Assembly (NCBI RefSeq): GCF_016907235.1 | Contig: NZ_JAFBBO010000001.1 | Location: forward strand, 2,728,001-2,792,000 | Direction: 5' to 3' | Length of the DNA stretch: 64,000 nucleotides | Source: Oerskovia jenensis | GTDB taxonomy: Bacteria; Actinomycetota; Actinomycetes; Actinomycetales; Cellulomonadaceae | Part shown: piece by piece, positions 8,216 to 14,956 of the stretch | How the letters are laid out: each line of letters opens with the position of its first letter | How positions within the stretch are numbered: position 1 is the stretch's first letter | Program-made: the position numbers and the translations under genes | Notes under the pieces: generated by a model | Databases searched by the model: none | Told to the model about the DNA's origin: nothing | The model's input: the letters and a program-made list of their open reading frames with translations, nothing else

Positions 8216-8919
8216 GGCTCGCGATCTCCGGGACCTACTCGTCAGGCAAGACCTTCACCACGATCGCGCTCGCGCACCTCACCGGGATCCCCCGGAGCGC
8301 GGCCAAGACCATGCGGGAGCTCCTCCCGATCTCCGTCCCCGGCAAGACCCTGGAGGAGTGCAGCGCGGCGGAGATCCTCATGCTGATCACCCGGCGCAAC
8401 ACCGAGCGGGCCGTCAACGAGTCGCACCTGGGCGACACCTTCATCTCGGACGGCTCCTCGCTGCACGAGTGGGTCTACGGCACGGTGCGCGTCCTGGTGG
8501 GCATCAACCCGAACGACTCGATCGACCTCGACTCGGTCGAGCGCACGGACGCGATCCGGTTCTTCGAGGAGGTCATCGACGCGCTCGGCGTCCCCGCCAA
8601 GCAGCACGCCGCGGCGAGCTACGACGCATTCGTGCACCTGCCCATCGAGTTCCCTCTCGTCGCCGACGGGCACCGCCCGGTCAACGAGAAGTTCCGCAGG
8701 CTCGCGGACGAGAAGCTCCAGCGGGAGATCGCAGATCTGGGCATCCCCAACGTGAGCATCGGCGGCACGATCCCGGAGCGCCTCCAGGCGATCACCGACC
8801 ACTACGACCTGCCGCGCGTCGTCACCATCGAGGAGGCCGTGGCCCGGGCACAGGTCGACTACGACCTGCTCGACGTGCGTGACGAGAAGGAGCGGGAGCT
8901 CACGCATGCCCTCACGTGA
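8212..8919 (+). CDS. P-loop NTPase/kinase-like protein (AAA_28 type), copy 1
   Basis: 235 residues beginning with a P-loop, GTYSSGKT (Gly7-Thr14), with no leader sequence. A DTFISDGSSLHEWVYG segment near residue 80 resembles the acidic second motif of nucleoside/NadR-like kinases, and a VHLPIEF strand follows near residue 142. The start overlaps the avrD stop by four bases (ATGA) and is preceded by GAGGAAAGAG, so translation is coupled to avrD. It shares SDGSxLHEWVY and LPxEFP with the gene at 10974, so the cluster holds two paralogues. It may phosphorylate a sugar or nucleoside-like intermediate; no substrate can be assigned from sequence. Confidence 0.75.
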   Translation: MRLAISGTYSSGKTFTTIALAHLTGIPRSAAKTMRELLPISVPGKTLEECSAAEILMLITRRNTERAVNESHLGDTFISDGSSLHEWVYGTVRVLVGINPNDSIDLDSVERTDAIRFFEEVIDALGVPAKQHAAASYDAFVHLPIEFPLVADGHRPVNEKFRRLADEKLQREIADLGIPNVSIGGTIPERLQAITDHYDLPRVVTIEEAVARAQVDYDLLDVRDEKERELTHALT

Positions 8920-9919
8920 CCGACCGGGCGCAGCGGTCCTGCGCGGAGTGGGCGGGTACCTGCCGCCACGGGTCGTGACCAACGACGACCTCGCGGCGCT
9001 CGTCGACACCTCGGACGAGTGGATCAGGACCCGGACCGGGATCCGGGAGCGACGCTTCGCCGACGAGGGGAGCGCGACGTCCGACCTCGCGGTCGAGGCA
9101 GGGCGCAGGGCGCTCGCCTCCGCGGGCGGACCGGACGTGGACCTGGTCGTCGTCGCGACGAGCACGCCCGACCGCTCGTGCCCGGCCACCGCCCCCCTGG
9201 TGGCGAGCAGGCTCGGGCTGGGGACCGCGGCGGCCTTCGACCTGGCAGCCGTCTGCTCGGGCTTCGTCTACGCGCTCGCCCAGGCGAGTGCGGCGGTGCT
9301 CGCCGGGCTGCACCGCCGGGCGCTCGTGATCGGCGCCGACCAGTTCACCTCGATCGTCGACCCGCGCGACCGCGCGACGTCGATCCTCTTCGGCGACGGT
9401 GCGGGGGCCGTCGTCGTCGACGGGGGCGATCCCGACGAGGCGGGGAGCCTCGGGGCGTTCCACCTGGGCTCCGACGGGAGCGCCCACGACCTCATCACCG
9501 TCCCGGCCGGTGGCTCGCGGGTCCCGCACCGGGAGCTCGTCGACGCGTCCGACGCGTACTTCCGCATGGACGGGCGGGCCGTCTTCGGTGCGGCCGTCGG
9601 GGCGATGTCGTCCTCGTCGCGCCGAGCGCTCGCCCTCTCGGGGTGGTCGGTCGAGGACGTCGACTGGTTCGTCGCGCACCAGGCGAACGAGCGCATCCTC
9701 CGGCTCGTGGCGCACTCGCTGGGCATCTCGTCCGACAAGGTGGTGATCCACCTCGACCGCGCGGGCAACACCTCGGCCGCGTCGATCCCGTTGGCGCTGG
9801 CCGCGCACGCCCGCACGTTCGCCCCGCACGAACGCATCCTGCTGACCGCCTTCGGTGGAGGAACCACCTGGGGCGCCGCGACGGCGACGTGGCCACGCCT
9901 CGTCGTCCAGGACCTCTGA
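8906..9919 (+). CDS. 3-oxoacyl-ACP synthase III (FabH-like)
   Basis: 337 residues with the complete KAS III triad: Cys117 in DLAAVCSGFVYAL, His258 in VAHQANERIL and Asn288 in AGNTSAASIP. The N-terminus VLRGVGGYLPPRVVTNDDL and TSDEWIRTRTGI are also characteristic. FabH enzymes condense an acyl-CoA starter with malonyl-ACP; dedicated copies in secondary-metabolite clusters use unusual starters. Here it probably makes the beta-ketoacyl-ACP consumed by AvrD. ATG 8906 is preferred (GGGAG seven bases upstream), which overlaps the preceding P-loop gene by 14 bases. An upstream ATG/GTG in the same frame would only add a basic tail. It is followed 13 bases later by the acyl carrier protein gene. Confidence 0.92.
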   Translation: MPSRDRPGAAVLRGVGGYLPPRVVTNDDLAALVDTSDEWIRTRTGIRERRFADEGSATSDLAVEAGRRALASAGGPDVDLVVVATSTPDRSCPATAPLVASRLGLGTAAAFDLAAVCSGFVYALAQASAAVLAGLHRRALVIGADQFTSIVDPRDRATSILFGDGAGAVVVDGGDPDEAGSLGAFHLGSDGSAHDLITVPAGGSRVPHRELVDASDAYFRMDGRAVFGAAVGAMSSSSRRALALSGWSVEDVDWFVAHQANERILRLVAHSLGISSDKVVIHLDRAGNTSAASIPLALAAHARTFAPHERILLTAFGGGTTWGAATATWPRLVVQDL

Positions 9920-9932
9920 GAAGGAGCGCACC

Positions 9933-10196
9933 ATGACCGAGACCGTCTTCGACCCGTCCCCCGAGTCCATCGCCGACCTCGTCGGGCGGGCGATCCCGGG
10001 GCTGCCGGACCTGCGCCCGACCGGCGCGACCTTCGACGACCTGGCCATCGACTCGCTCACGACCGCGGAGATCGCGGCCGTCGTGAGCCAGGCCTACGGG
10101 ATCGAGGTGAGCGACTACGACGTCGCGAGCCTGGGCGACCTCGACGGGCTGAGCAGGCTCGTCCGGGACCGGATCGCGGCAGGTGGCGACGGGTGA
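9933..10196 (+). CDS. acyl carrier protein
   Basis: 87 residues with the four-helix carrier-protein pattern and the phosphopantetheine-attachment Ser41 in LAIDSLTTAEIAA, the usual DSL motif. AAGGAG sits six bases before ATG 9933. It follows the KAS III gene directly, so it most likely carries the malonyl or beta-ketoacyl unit for this pathway instead of serving housekeeping fatty-acid synthesis. The C-terminus overlaps the HAD phosphatase start by four bases (GTGA). Confidence 0.92.
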   Translation: MTETVFDPSPESIADLVGRAIPGLPDLRPTGATFDDLAIDSLTTAEIAAVVSQAYGIEVSDYDVASLGDLDGLSRLVRDRIAAGGDG

Positions 10197-10915
10197 GCGA
10201 CCCGCCCCGGGCGGCGGCCTACCTCGACGTCGACGGGACGCTCACGACGGGGGTCACGCTCTTCGAGCTGCTGCGCTTCGACGCCGCCGAGCGGGGCGCC
10301 GAGCCGGAGGCCGAGACGTTCCTGAGGAGCATCGCGGCGATGCGGGAGGCGGGCGTGACGCGTGCCGAGCGCAACCGGCACTACTTCGGGTGGTGGGCGG
10401 GGAGGTCGGTCGAGGAGGTCGAGCACGTCGGCCGCCGGTGGTTCGCCTCGGTGCGGGCAGGGCGTGCGCCGGGCACGGGCGGGTCCGGGGCCGCGGACGC
10501 GGGCGACGCGGCCGGTCGGGCGGGCGTCCTGCGCCCGCAGGTCGTCTCGCTCGTCGAGCGGCACCGGCGCGCGGGGCACGTCGTGGTCCTGGTCAGCGGG
10601 TCCTTCGCGCCCGCGCTCGCCCCGCTCGCGGAGGTCCTCGGCGGTGCTCATCTGCTGGTCACCGACCCGGAGGTGCAGGAGGGGCGGTTCACGGGGCGCG
10701 TGGCGGTCCCGATGATCGGTGAGGCGAAGGTCAGGGCCGTCGCCGAGCACGCGCGGCGCGAAGGGATCTCGTTGCCAGGCTCGGCCGCGTACGGCGACGA
10801 CCTGTCGGACGCCGGCTACATGGGCCTGACCGGCCACCCGACGGTCGTCGCGGCCCCCGGCGCACCTCTCGCGGTGCTGGGGCGCCGGCGGGGTTGGAGC
10901 CTCGTGGCCGTCTGA
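10193..10915 (+). CDS. HAD-IB family phosphatase (SerB-like)
   Basis: 240 residues. HAD motif I is YLDVDGTLT (nucleophile Asp12, acid Asp14), motif II is VLVSGSFAP, and the metal-binding motif is AYGDDLSDAGYM. A helical cap lies between motifs I and II, as in phosphoserine phosphatases and the HAD-IB group. GTG 10193 overlaps the ACP stop by four bases. In butyrolactone synthesis a phosphorylated intermediate is dephosphorylated, and a HAD enzyme in an AvrD cluster would fit the same logic. A Gly/Ala-rich insertion of about 20 residues lies near residue 95 in the cap. Confidence 0.82.
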   Translation: MSDPPRAAAYLDVDGTLTTGVTLFELLRFDAAERGAEPEAETFLRSIAAMREAGVTRAERNRHYFGWWAGRSVEEVEHVGRRWFASVRAGRAPGTGGSGAADAGDAAGRAGVLRPQVVSLVERHRRAGHVVVLVSGSFAPALAPLAEVLGGAHLLVTDPEVQEGRFTGRVAVPMIGEAKVRAVAEHARREGISLPGSAAYGDDLSDAGYMGLTGHPTVVAAPGAPLAVLGRRRGWSLVAV

Positions 10916-10973
10916 GGGCGGCCGGTCACGGGTGGTGACGGACGACGGGTGGGGACGACGGAAGGGGAAGAGT

Positions 10974-11561
10974 GTGCGTGTCGCGGTGGTAGGGGCCCAC
11001 GGGGTCGGCAAGTCGACCTTGTCTGCCGAGCTGGGTCGCCGGACGGGCCTCGTGGTCCCCGGGCTGGACGCGATGAGGGACCCGGTCGGTTCCCCTCCCC
11101 GGTCGCTCCTCGAGTGCACCGAGGCCGAGGTGGTCCAGCTCTGCCTGCGACGCTACGCCCAGCGCGTCCAGCAGGAGAGCACGACGCCCGACATGGTCTC
11201 GGACGGCTCGGTCCTGCACGAGTGGGTGTACGCCGCGGTGAGACTGCGTCGTCGGACGTCTTCCGGTGCGCCGCGGGACGGCGTCCTGCCCGACGTCGTG
11301 GACGGGCTCCTGCGCGAGGCCGTCGCCCGTGCGGCGCGTACCTACGACCTCTTCCTGCTCCTGCCGGTCGAGTTCCCGCTCCCTCCCGAGGACCGCCCCG
11401 TGAGCGAGCCGTTCCGGGCGGATGCCGAGGCGCTCACGCGGGACCTGATCGCGGGGACGGGCGTCCCGGTGCGCCTCCTCGACGGGACGATCGAGCGCCG
11501 GCTCGTCGCCGCGACGTCGATCGTGGGGCGTCTGCGGCGCGAGACCGTGAACAGCCCGTGA
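10974..11561 (+). CDS. P-loop NTPase/kinase-like protein, copy 2
   Basis: 195 residues. The P-loop GAHGVGKST is at residues 7-15, SDGSVLHEWVYAAVRL mirrors the equivalent segment of the gene at 8212, and LLPVEFPLPPEDRPVSEPF matches its LPIEFPLVADGHRPVNEKF region. GTG 10974 is chosen because GAAGGGGAAGA lies just upstream and the P-loop then falls at the same residue positions as in copy 1; GTG 10932 is possible. It is the last gene of the co-directional cluster. The paralogue is shorter at its C-terminus by about 30 residues. Substrate unknown. Confidence 0.72.
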   Translation: MRVAVVGAHGVGKSTLSAELGRRTGLVVPGLDAMRDPVGSPPRSLLECTEAEVVQLCLRRYAQRVQQESTTPDMVSDGSVLHEWVYAAVRLRRRTSSGAPRDGVLPDVVDGLLREAVARAARTYDLFLLLPVEFPLPPEDRPVSEPFRADAEALTRDLIAGTGVPVRLLDGTIERRLVAATSIVGRLRRETVNSP

Positions 11562-11612
11562 AGGTGCTCAGGGGAGACACGCCCGAGCTCGAAATGTCCG
11601 GTGCCCGGCGCA

Positions 11613-11624
11613 TAGTGTCTGCGC
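11613..11624 (+). promoter_or_regulatory. leaderless -10 element for DedA gene
   Basis: TAGTGT at 11613-11618 is followed by exactly six bases and then ATG 11625, with no ribosome binding site. This is the geometry of a leaderless actinobacterial promoter. It separates the DedA gene from the preceding cluster. Confidence 0.55.
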
Positions 11625-12461
11625 ATGCCCTTTGCGAACCTCCCCGCCGACCTCGTGCACGTGGCCGCCGCGAGCGAGCCCGACCTGGGTGGTGTCGCGG
11701 GCTGGGCCGTGTCGCTCATGGAGACGCTGGGCGTGTTCGGCGCGGCGCTGGCCATCGCGCTCGAGAACCTGTTCCCGCCGCTGCCGAGCGAGGTCATCCT
11801 GCCGCTCGCGGGCTTCACCGCGAGCCGCGGCAGCTTCAACGTGTTCGCGGCGATCCTCGCGACGACCGTCGGGTCGCTCGTGGGCGCGGTCGCGCTGTAC
11901 TACGTCGGTGCGCTCGTCGGGCGCGAGCGCACGCGCCGGATCATCGGTTGGCTGCCGCTCGTCAAGCTCGAGGACGTCGACCGCACGGAAGCGTGGTTCC
12001 ACAAGCACGGCAGCATGGCGGTGTTCTTCGGCCGCATGATCCCGATCTTCCGGAGCCTCATCTCGCTGCCCGCCGGGGTGGATCGCATGCCGCTGCCGAA
12101 GTTCGTCCTCCTGACGACCGCGGGCAGCCTCATCTGGAACAGCATCTTCGTCGGCGCGGGCTACGCGCTGGGCGAGAGCTGGCACCTCGTCGAGGAGTAC
12201 GCGGGCGTCCTGCAGAAGGTCGTCATCGGGGTCGTGGCGCTCGCGGTGATCGCGTTCGTGGTGCTGCGCGTCTCCAGGTCGACCCTCGGCGGGGCGCCGC
12301 CCGCGCACGGGCGTCCTGCGCGTCGCGCGCTGCCCGACGACGAGCAGGTCGTCGCGGAGGGTACGGCCGAGCGGGTCAAGACCCCCACGACAACGCTCGC
12401 GCTGCCCAAGGGCGTGTTCGAGCAGTCCGGGGTGTCGGCCGGGCGGCCCTCCACCGACTGA
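11625..12461 (+). CDS. DedA/SNARE-associated family membrane protein
   Basis: 278 residues. The DedA signature is complete: the re-entrant ENLFPPLPSEVILPLAG near residue 45, GRMIPIFRSLISLPAG near residue 135, and a late GSLIWNSIFVGAGYALGE segment. About five hydrophobic segments precede a hydrophilic C-terminal tail of about 60 residues. DedA proteins are lipid scramblases/flippases needed for envelope lipid recycling, including undecaprenyl phosphate, and for proton-motive-force homeostasis. The gene has its own leaderless-type promoter, so it is probably independent of the AvrD cluster. Confidence 0.88.
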   Translation: MPFANLPADLVHVAAASEPDLGGVAGWAVSLMETLGVFGAALAIALENLFPPLPSEVILPLAGFTASRGSFNVFAAILATTVGSLVGAVALYYVGALVGRERTRRIIGWLPLVKLEDVDRTEAWFHKHGSMAVFFGRMIPIFRSLISLPAGVDRMPLPKFVLLTTAGSLIWNSIFVGAGYALGESWHLVEEYAGVLQKVVIGVVALAVIAFVVLRVSRSTLGGAPPAHGRPARRALPDDEQVVAEGTAERVKTPTTTLALPKGVFEQSGVSAGRPSTD

Positions 12462-12474
12462 GCGGCGGCGAGCC

Positions 12475-12654
12475 CTACCCGTCGACGGGCTGCTGGTCGA
12501 GCGGACCGCGGGCCGTCGTCACCGCACGTGACCTGCGCTCGGCGAGCACGCTCCGCAAGAGCTGGATCGTGAGTACCAGCGCCCAGATCACCAGGACGGC
12601 CACCGCAGCGAGCGCGACGTAGTAGACGAGGATCAGACCGGAGAGGATTCCCAT
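12475..12654 (-). CDS. small one-to-two-helix membrane protein
   Basis: A 59-residue open frame reads MGILSGLILVYYVALAAVAV and continues as one long hydrophobic stretch to about residue 34, then a basic segment (LRSVLAERRSR) and a polar tail. This is a positive-inside tail-anchored or N-terminally anchored small membrane protein. The hydrophobicity pattern is what supports the gene; no family is recognised. It converges with the DedA gene, ending 13 bases from its stop. No strong ribosome binding site is visible. It could be a chance frame. Confidence 0.5.
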   Translation of the reverse strand: MGILSGLILVYYVALAAVAVLVIWALVLTIQLLRSVLAERRSRAVTTARGPLDQQPVDG

Positions 12655-12729
12655 CCGGACAACCTAGTGGTCGAGCTGCCCTCGACGGGAGTGCCGGAGG
12701 CTCCCGGATCGCGGCAGAGGCGGCCGTCG

Positions 12730-12784
12730 GCTCGTCGGCGAGCCGGACCGGACTCGGCCCCGCTCGTCGGCGAGCCGGACCGGA
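12730..12784. repeat. 23-bp direct repeat pair with internal hairpins
   Basis: Two identical 23-base copies at 12730-12752 and 12762-12784 begin GCTCGTCGGCGAGC, each with a 5-bp stem and TCGG loop. They lie between the small membrane gene and the patB promoter, so they could be an operator pair or structured 5' sequence. Confidence 0.5.
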
Positions 12785-12815
12785 TCTGGTCCCGGCGCCC
12801 GCGGTGGACCCACCG

Positions 12816-12827
12816 TAGGCTCGATCC
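12816..12827 (+). promoter_or_regulatory. leaderless -10 element for patB
   Basis: TAGGCT at 12816-12821 lies exactly six bases before GTG 12828, and no ribosome binding site is present. The geometry is that of a leaderless transcript. Confidence 0.6.
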
Positions 12828-14069
12828 GTGACCACCTCACCCTTCGCGACCGACAACCCGCTCGACGCCCTCACCCCGGACACGCTCCGCCGTCGGACCA
12901 GCCTCAAGTGGCGGGCCTACGCCCCTGACGTCCTGCCCCTGTGGGTCGCCGAGATGGACGTCGAGCTCGCGCCGCCCGTCGTGGCGGCCGTGACCGAGGC
13001 CATGCGTTCGGGCGACACGGGCTACGACTACGGCGACACGTATGCCGAAGCCCTCGCCCAGTTCGCGAAGCGCCGCTGGGACTGGTCGTTCGACCCGGCC
13101 GGGACGCGCATGGTGCCCGACGTGATGCTCGGGCTCATGGAGATCCTCAAGGTGCTCACCGGCCCGGGTGACGCGGTCGTGGTCAGCACGCCCGTCTACC
13201 CGCCCTTCTTCGGGTTCACGCAGAACGAGGGGCGTCGGGTCGTCACCGCGCCGCTCACCTCCGACTTCCGTCTCGACCTCGACGCGCTCGACACGGCGTT
13301 CGCCGACGCCACCGGGGCCACGCTCAACGGGAGCGGCCCCGGCAGCGGGCGCCGCGCGGTCTACCTGCTGTGCAACCCGCACAACCCCACGGGCACGGTC
13401 CACACGCGCGCAGAGCTCGAAGGGCTGGCGGCGCTCGCCCGCCGCCACGGCGTGCGCATCGTGTCCGACGAGATCCACGCGCCGATCACCGCGCCCAACG
13501 TCGCGTACACGCCCGTCGTCACCGTGGCCGGTGCCGAGAACGCGATCGCGGTCCTCTCGGCCTCCAAGGCCTGGAACCTCGCGGGACTCAAGGCCGCCGT
13601 CGCGGTCGGTGGCCCCGAGGCGGCCGACGACCTGCGACGCATCCCCGAGGAAGTGGTCCACGGCGTCGGGCACGTGTCGGTGATCGCGCACGCCGCCGCG
13701 CTCACGCAGGGCACGGCCTGGCTCGACGCGGTCCTGCGCGGCGTCCGCCGCAACAAGCTGCTGCTCGCGGACCTCCTCGAGGAGCACCTGCCGCAGGTGC
13801 GCTACGAACCCACGCAGGGCACCTACCTCGCGTGGCTCGACGCGTCGTCGGTCGCCGACGACCCGTACCGGTTCTTCCTGGACCGGGCCAAGGTCGCGCT
13901 CAACGACGGGCGGCACTTCGGGCCGGGCGGCGCCGGGCACGTCCGGCTGAACCTGGCGACGAGCCAGGAGGTCCTCACGGAAGCCGTCAGCCGGATGGGG
14001 CAGGCCGTGCGGTCGGCCTCGTCGACACCTTCGGCGTCCCGCGTGCTGCCCCCGGTCGCGGCGGACTGA
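12828..14069 (+). CDS. patB: PatB/MalY-type cystathionine beta-lyase (PLP enzyme)
   Basis: 413 residues of a fold-type I aminotransferase-like C-S lyase. Features seen: LPLWVAEMDVELAPPV near the N-terminus (diagnostic of the MalY/PatB branch), YDYGDTYAEAL, the NPHNPTGTVHTR loop, VSDEIHAPI, and the PLP lysine in LSASKAWNLAGLK. The C-terminal arginine region is GHVRLNLATS. These enzymes cleave cystathionine or cysteine S-conjugates to a thiol, pyruvate and ammonia. The last 30 residues are a low-complexity Ser/Pro/Val tail. A GC-rich hairpin lies just beyond the stop, between this gene and the convergent TMEM175-like gene. Confidence 0.88.
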   Translation: MTTSPFATDNPLDALTPDTLRRRTSLKWRAYAPDVLPLWVAEMDVELAPPVVAAVTEAMRSGDTGYDYGDTYAEALAQFAKRRWDWSFDPAGTRMVPDVMLGLMEILKVLTGPGDAVVVSTPVYPPFFGFTQNEGRRVVTAPLTSDFRLDLDALDTAFADATGATLNGSGPGSGRRAVYLLCNPHNPTGTVHTRAELEGLAALARRHGVRIVSDEIHAPITAPNVAYTPVVTVAGAENAIAVLSASKAWNLAGLKAAVAVGGPEAADDLRRIPEEVVHGVGHVSVIAHAAALTQGTAWLDAVLRGVRRNKLLLADLLEEHLPQVRYEPTQGTYLAWLDASSVADDPYRFFLDRAKVALNDGRHFGPGGAGHVRLNLATSQEVLTEAVSRMGQAVRSASSTPSASRVLPPVAAD

Positions 14070-14071
14070 CG

Positions 14072-14100
14072 GGACGCCCCGCCGGGCCTCACGGGGCGCC
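14072..14100. terminator. hairpin between convergent patB and TMEM175-like genes
   Basis: GACGCCCCG pairs with CGGGGCGCC across a short loop (one mismatch). The downstream arm overlaps the stop codon region of the leftward gene, so it may serve both directions. Confidence 0.45.
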
Positions 14101-14736
14101 GGCGGCGTCCGTCGGGTCGTGCTGCTCGGGCGCCCTGCGCCGGGCGAGCAGCCGGGTCAGCGGACCGGACAGGAACAGCAGGAAGAGCCAGAACATCCCG
14201 ACCCCCGGCGCGACCACGGCGAGCACGAGGATCACGAGCAGCAGCAGCACCGCGACGAGCGCGCCCTTCACCTCGAGCTCGCCCCGGACCTCGGGACGCT
14301 GGAGGTCGGGGTCGCGGACCGCCAGCCACTCCACGAGCGCCAGGCTGCCCGTCGTCACGATCATCACCGAGATGTACAGGGCGTTGACCGCCGGGTCGTC
14401 GGTGCCCTCGTCCGCCAGGAGCTGTGTGGTGAACGGGATGAACACGATGCTCGCGAGCCACAGGAAGTTGGCCCACAGCATGGCGTTCGAGTAGTCCCGC
14501 AGGTGCTCGAAGACGCGGTGGTGCCCGACCCAGAAGTTCGCGATGACCACGAAGCTGATCGCGAACGCGAGGAAGGTCCCGCGCTCGTCGGTGAACAGGG
14601 ACGTGACGGAGTGCTCCTTGCCGTCCGTGACGAGGTCGATGAGGGGCAGCACGAGCAGCGTGATGGCGATCGCGACCGACGCGTCGGTGAAGTTGACGAG
14701 GCGGTCGAGCCCCCGGTCCGTGCGGATCCTCGGCAT
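14089..14736 (-). CDS. TMEM175-family (DUF1211) potassium channel-like protein
   Basis: 215 residues. The opening motif RLVNFTDASVAIAITLLVLP carries the FxD filter-helix signature of bacterial TMEM175 proteins near residue 15. FWVGHHRVFEHL and LWANFLWLASIVFIPFTTQL are further family landmarks. About six hydrophobic helices are visible. Bacterial members form tetrameric K+-permeable channels. A good GGAGGAGG lies upstream on the minus strand, and TAGAGT at 14761-14766 could be its -10. The C-terminal 20 residues are basic and then polar. Confidence 0.85.
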   Translation of the reverse strand: MPRIRTDRGLDRLVNFTDASVAIAITLLVLPLIDLVTDGKEHSVTSLFTDERGTFLAFAISFVVIANFWVGHHRVFEHLRDYSNAMLWANFLWLASIVFIPFTTQLLADEGTDDPAVNALYISVMIVTTGSLALVEWLAVRDPDLQRPEVRGELEVKGALVAVLLLLVILVLAVVAPGVGMFWLFLLFLSGPLTRLLARRRAPEQHDPTDAAGAP

Positions 14737-14956
14737 CCGTGCCTCCTCCGGTCGTCTCCACTCTAGGAACGGGGGAGAGTTCCGGCGCGGTGGAGCGCGA
14801 CGGCGGAGAACCTGTGAGGTTCCGGGGTAGACGTGCGAGCCGTGGCCGCGCTCCCGCGCAGGCGTGGGCTAGCCTCGCAGGCGGGCGAGGACGCCCGTTC
14901 AACTCTTCCGCCGGTCGTCGGCGGACCGTCTGCCGCAGGGCATCGAGGGGGAGCAC

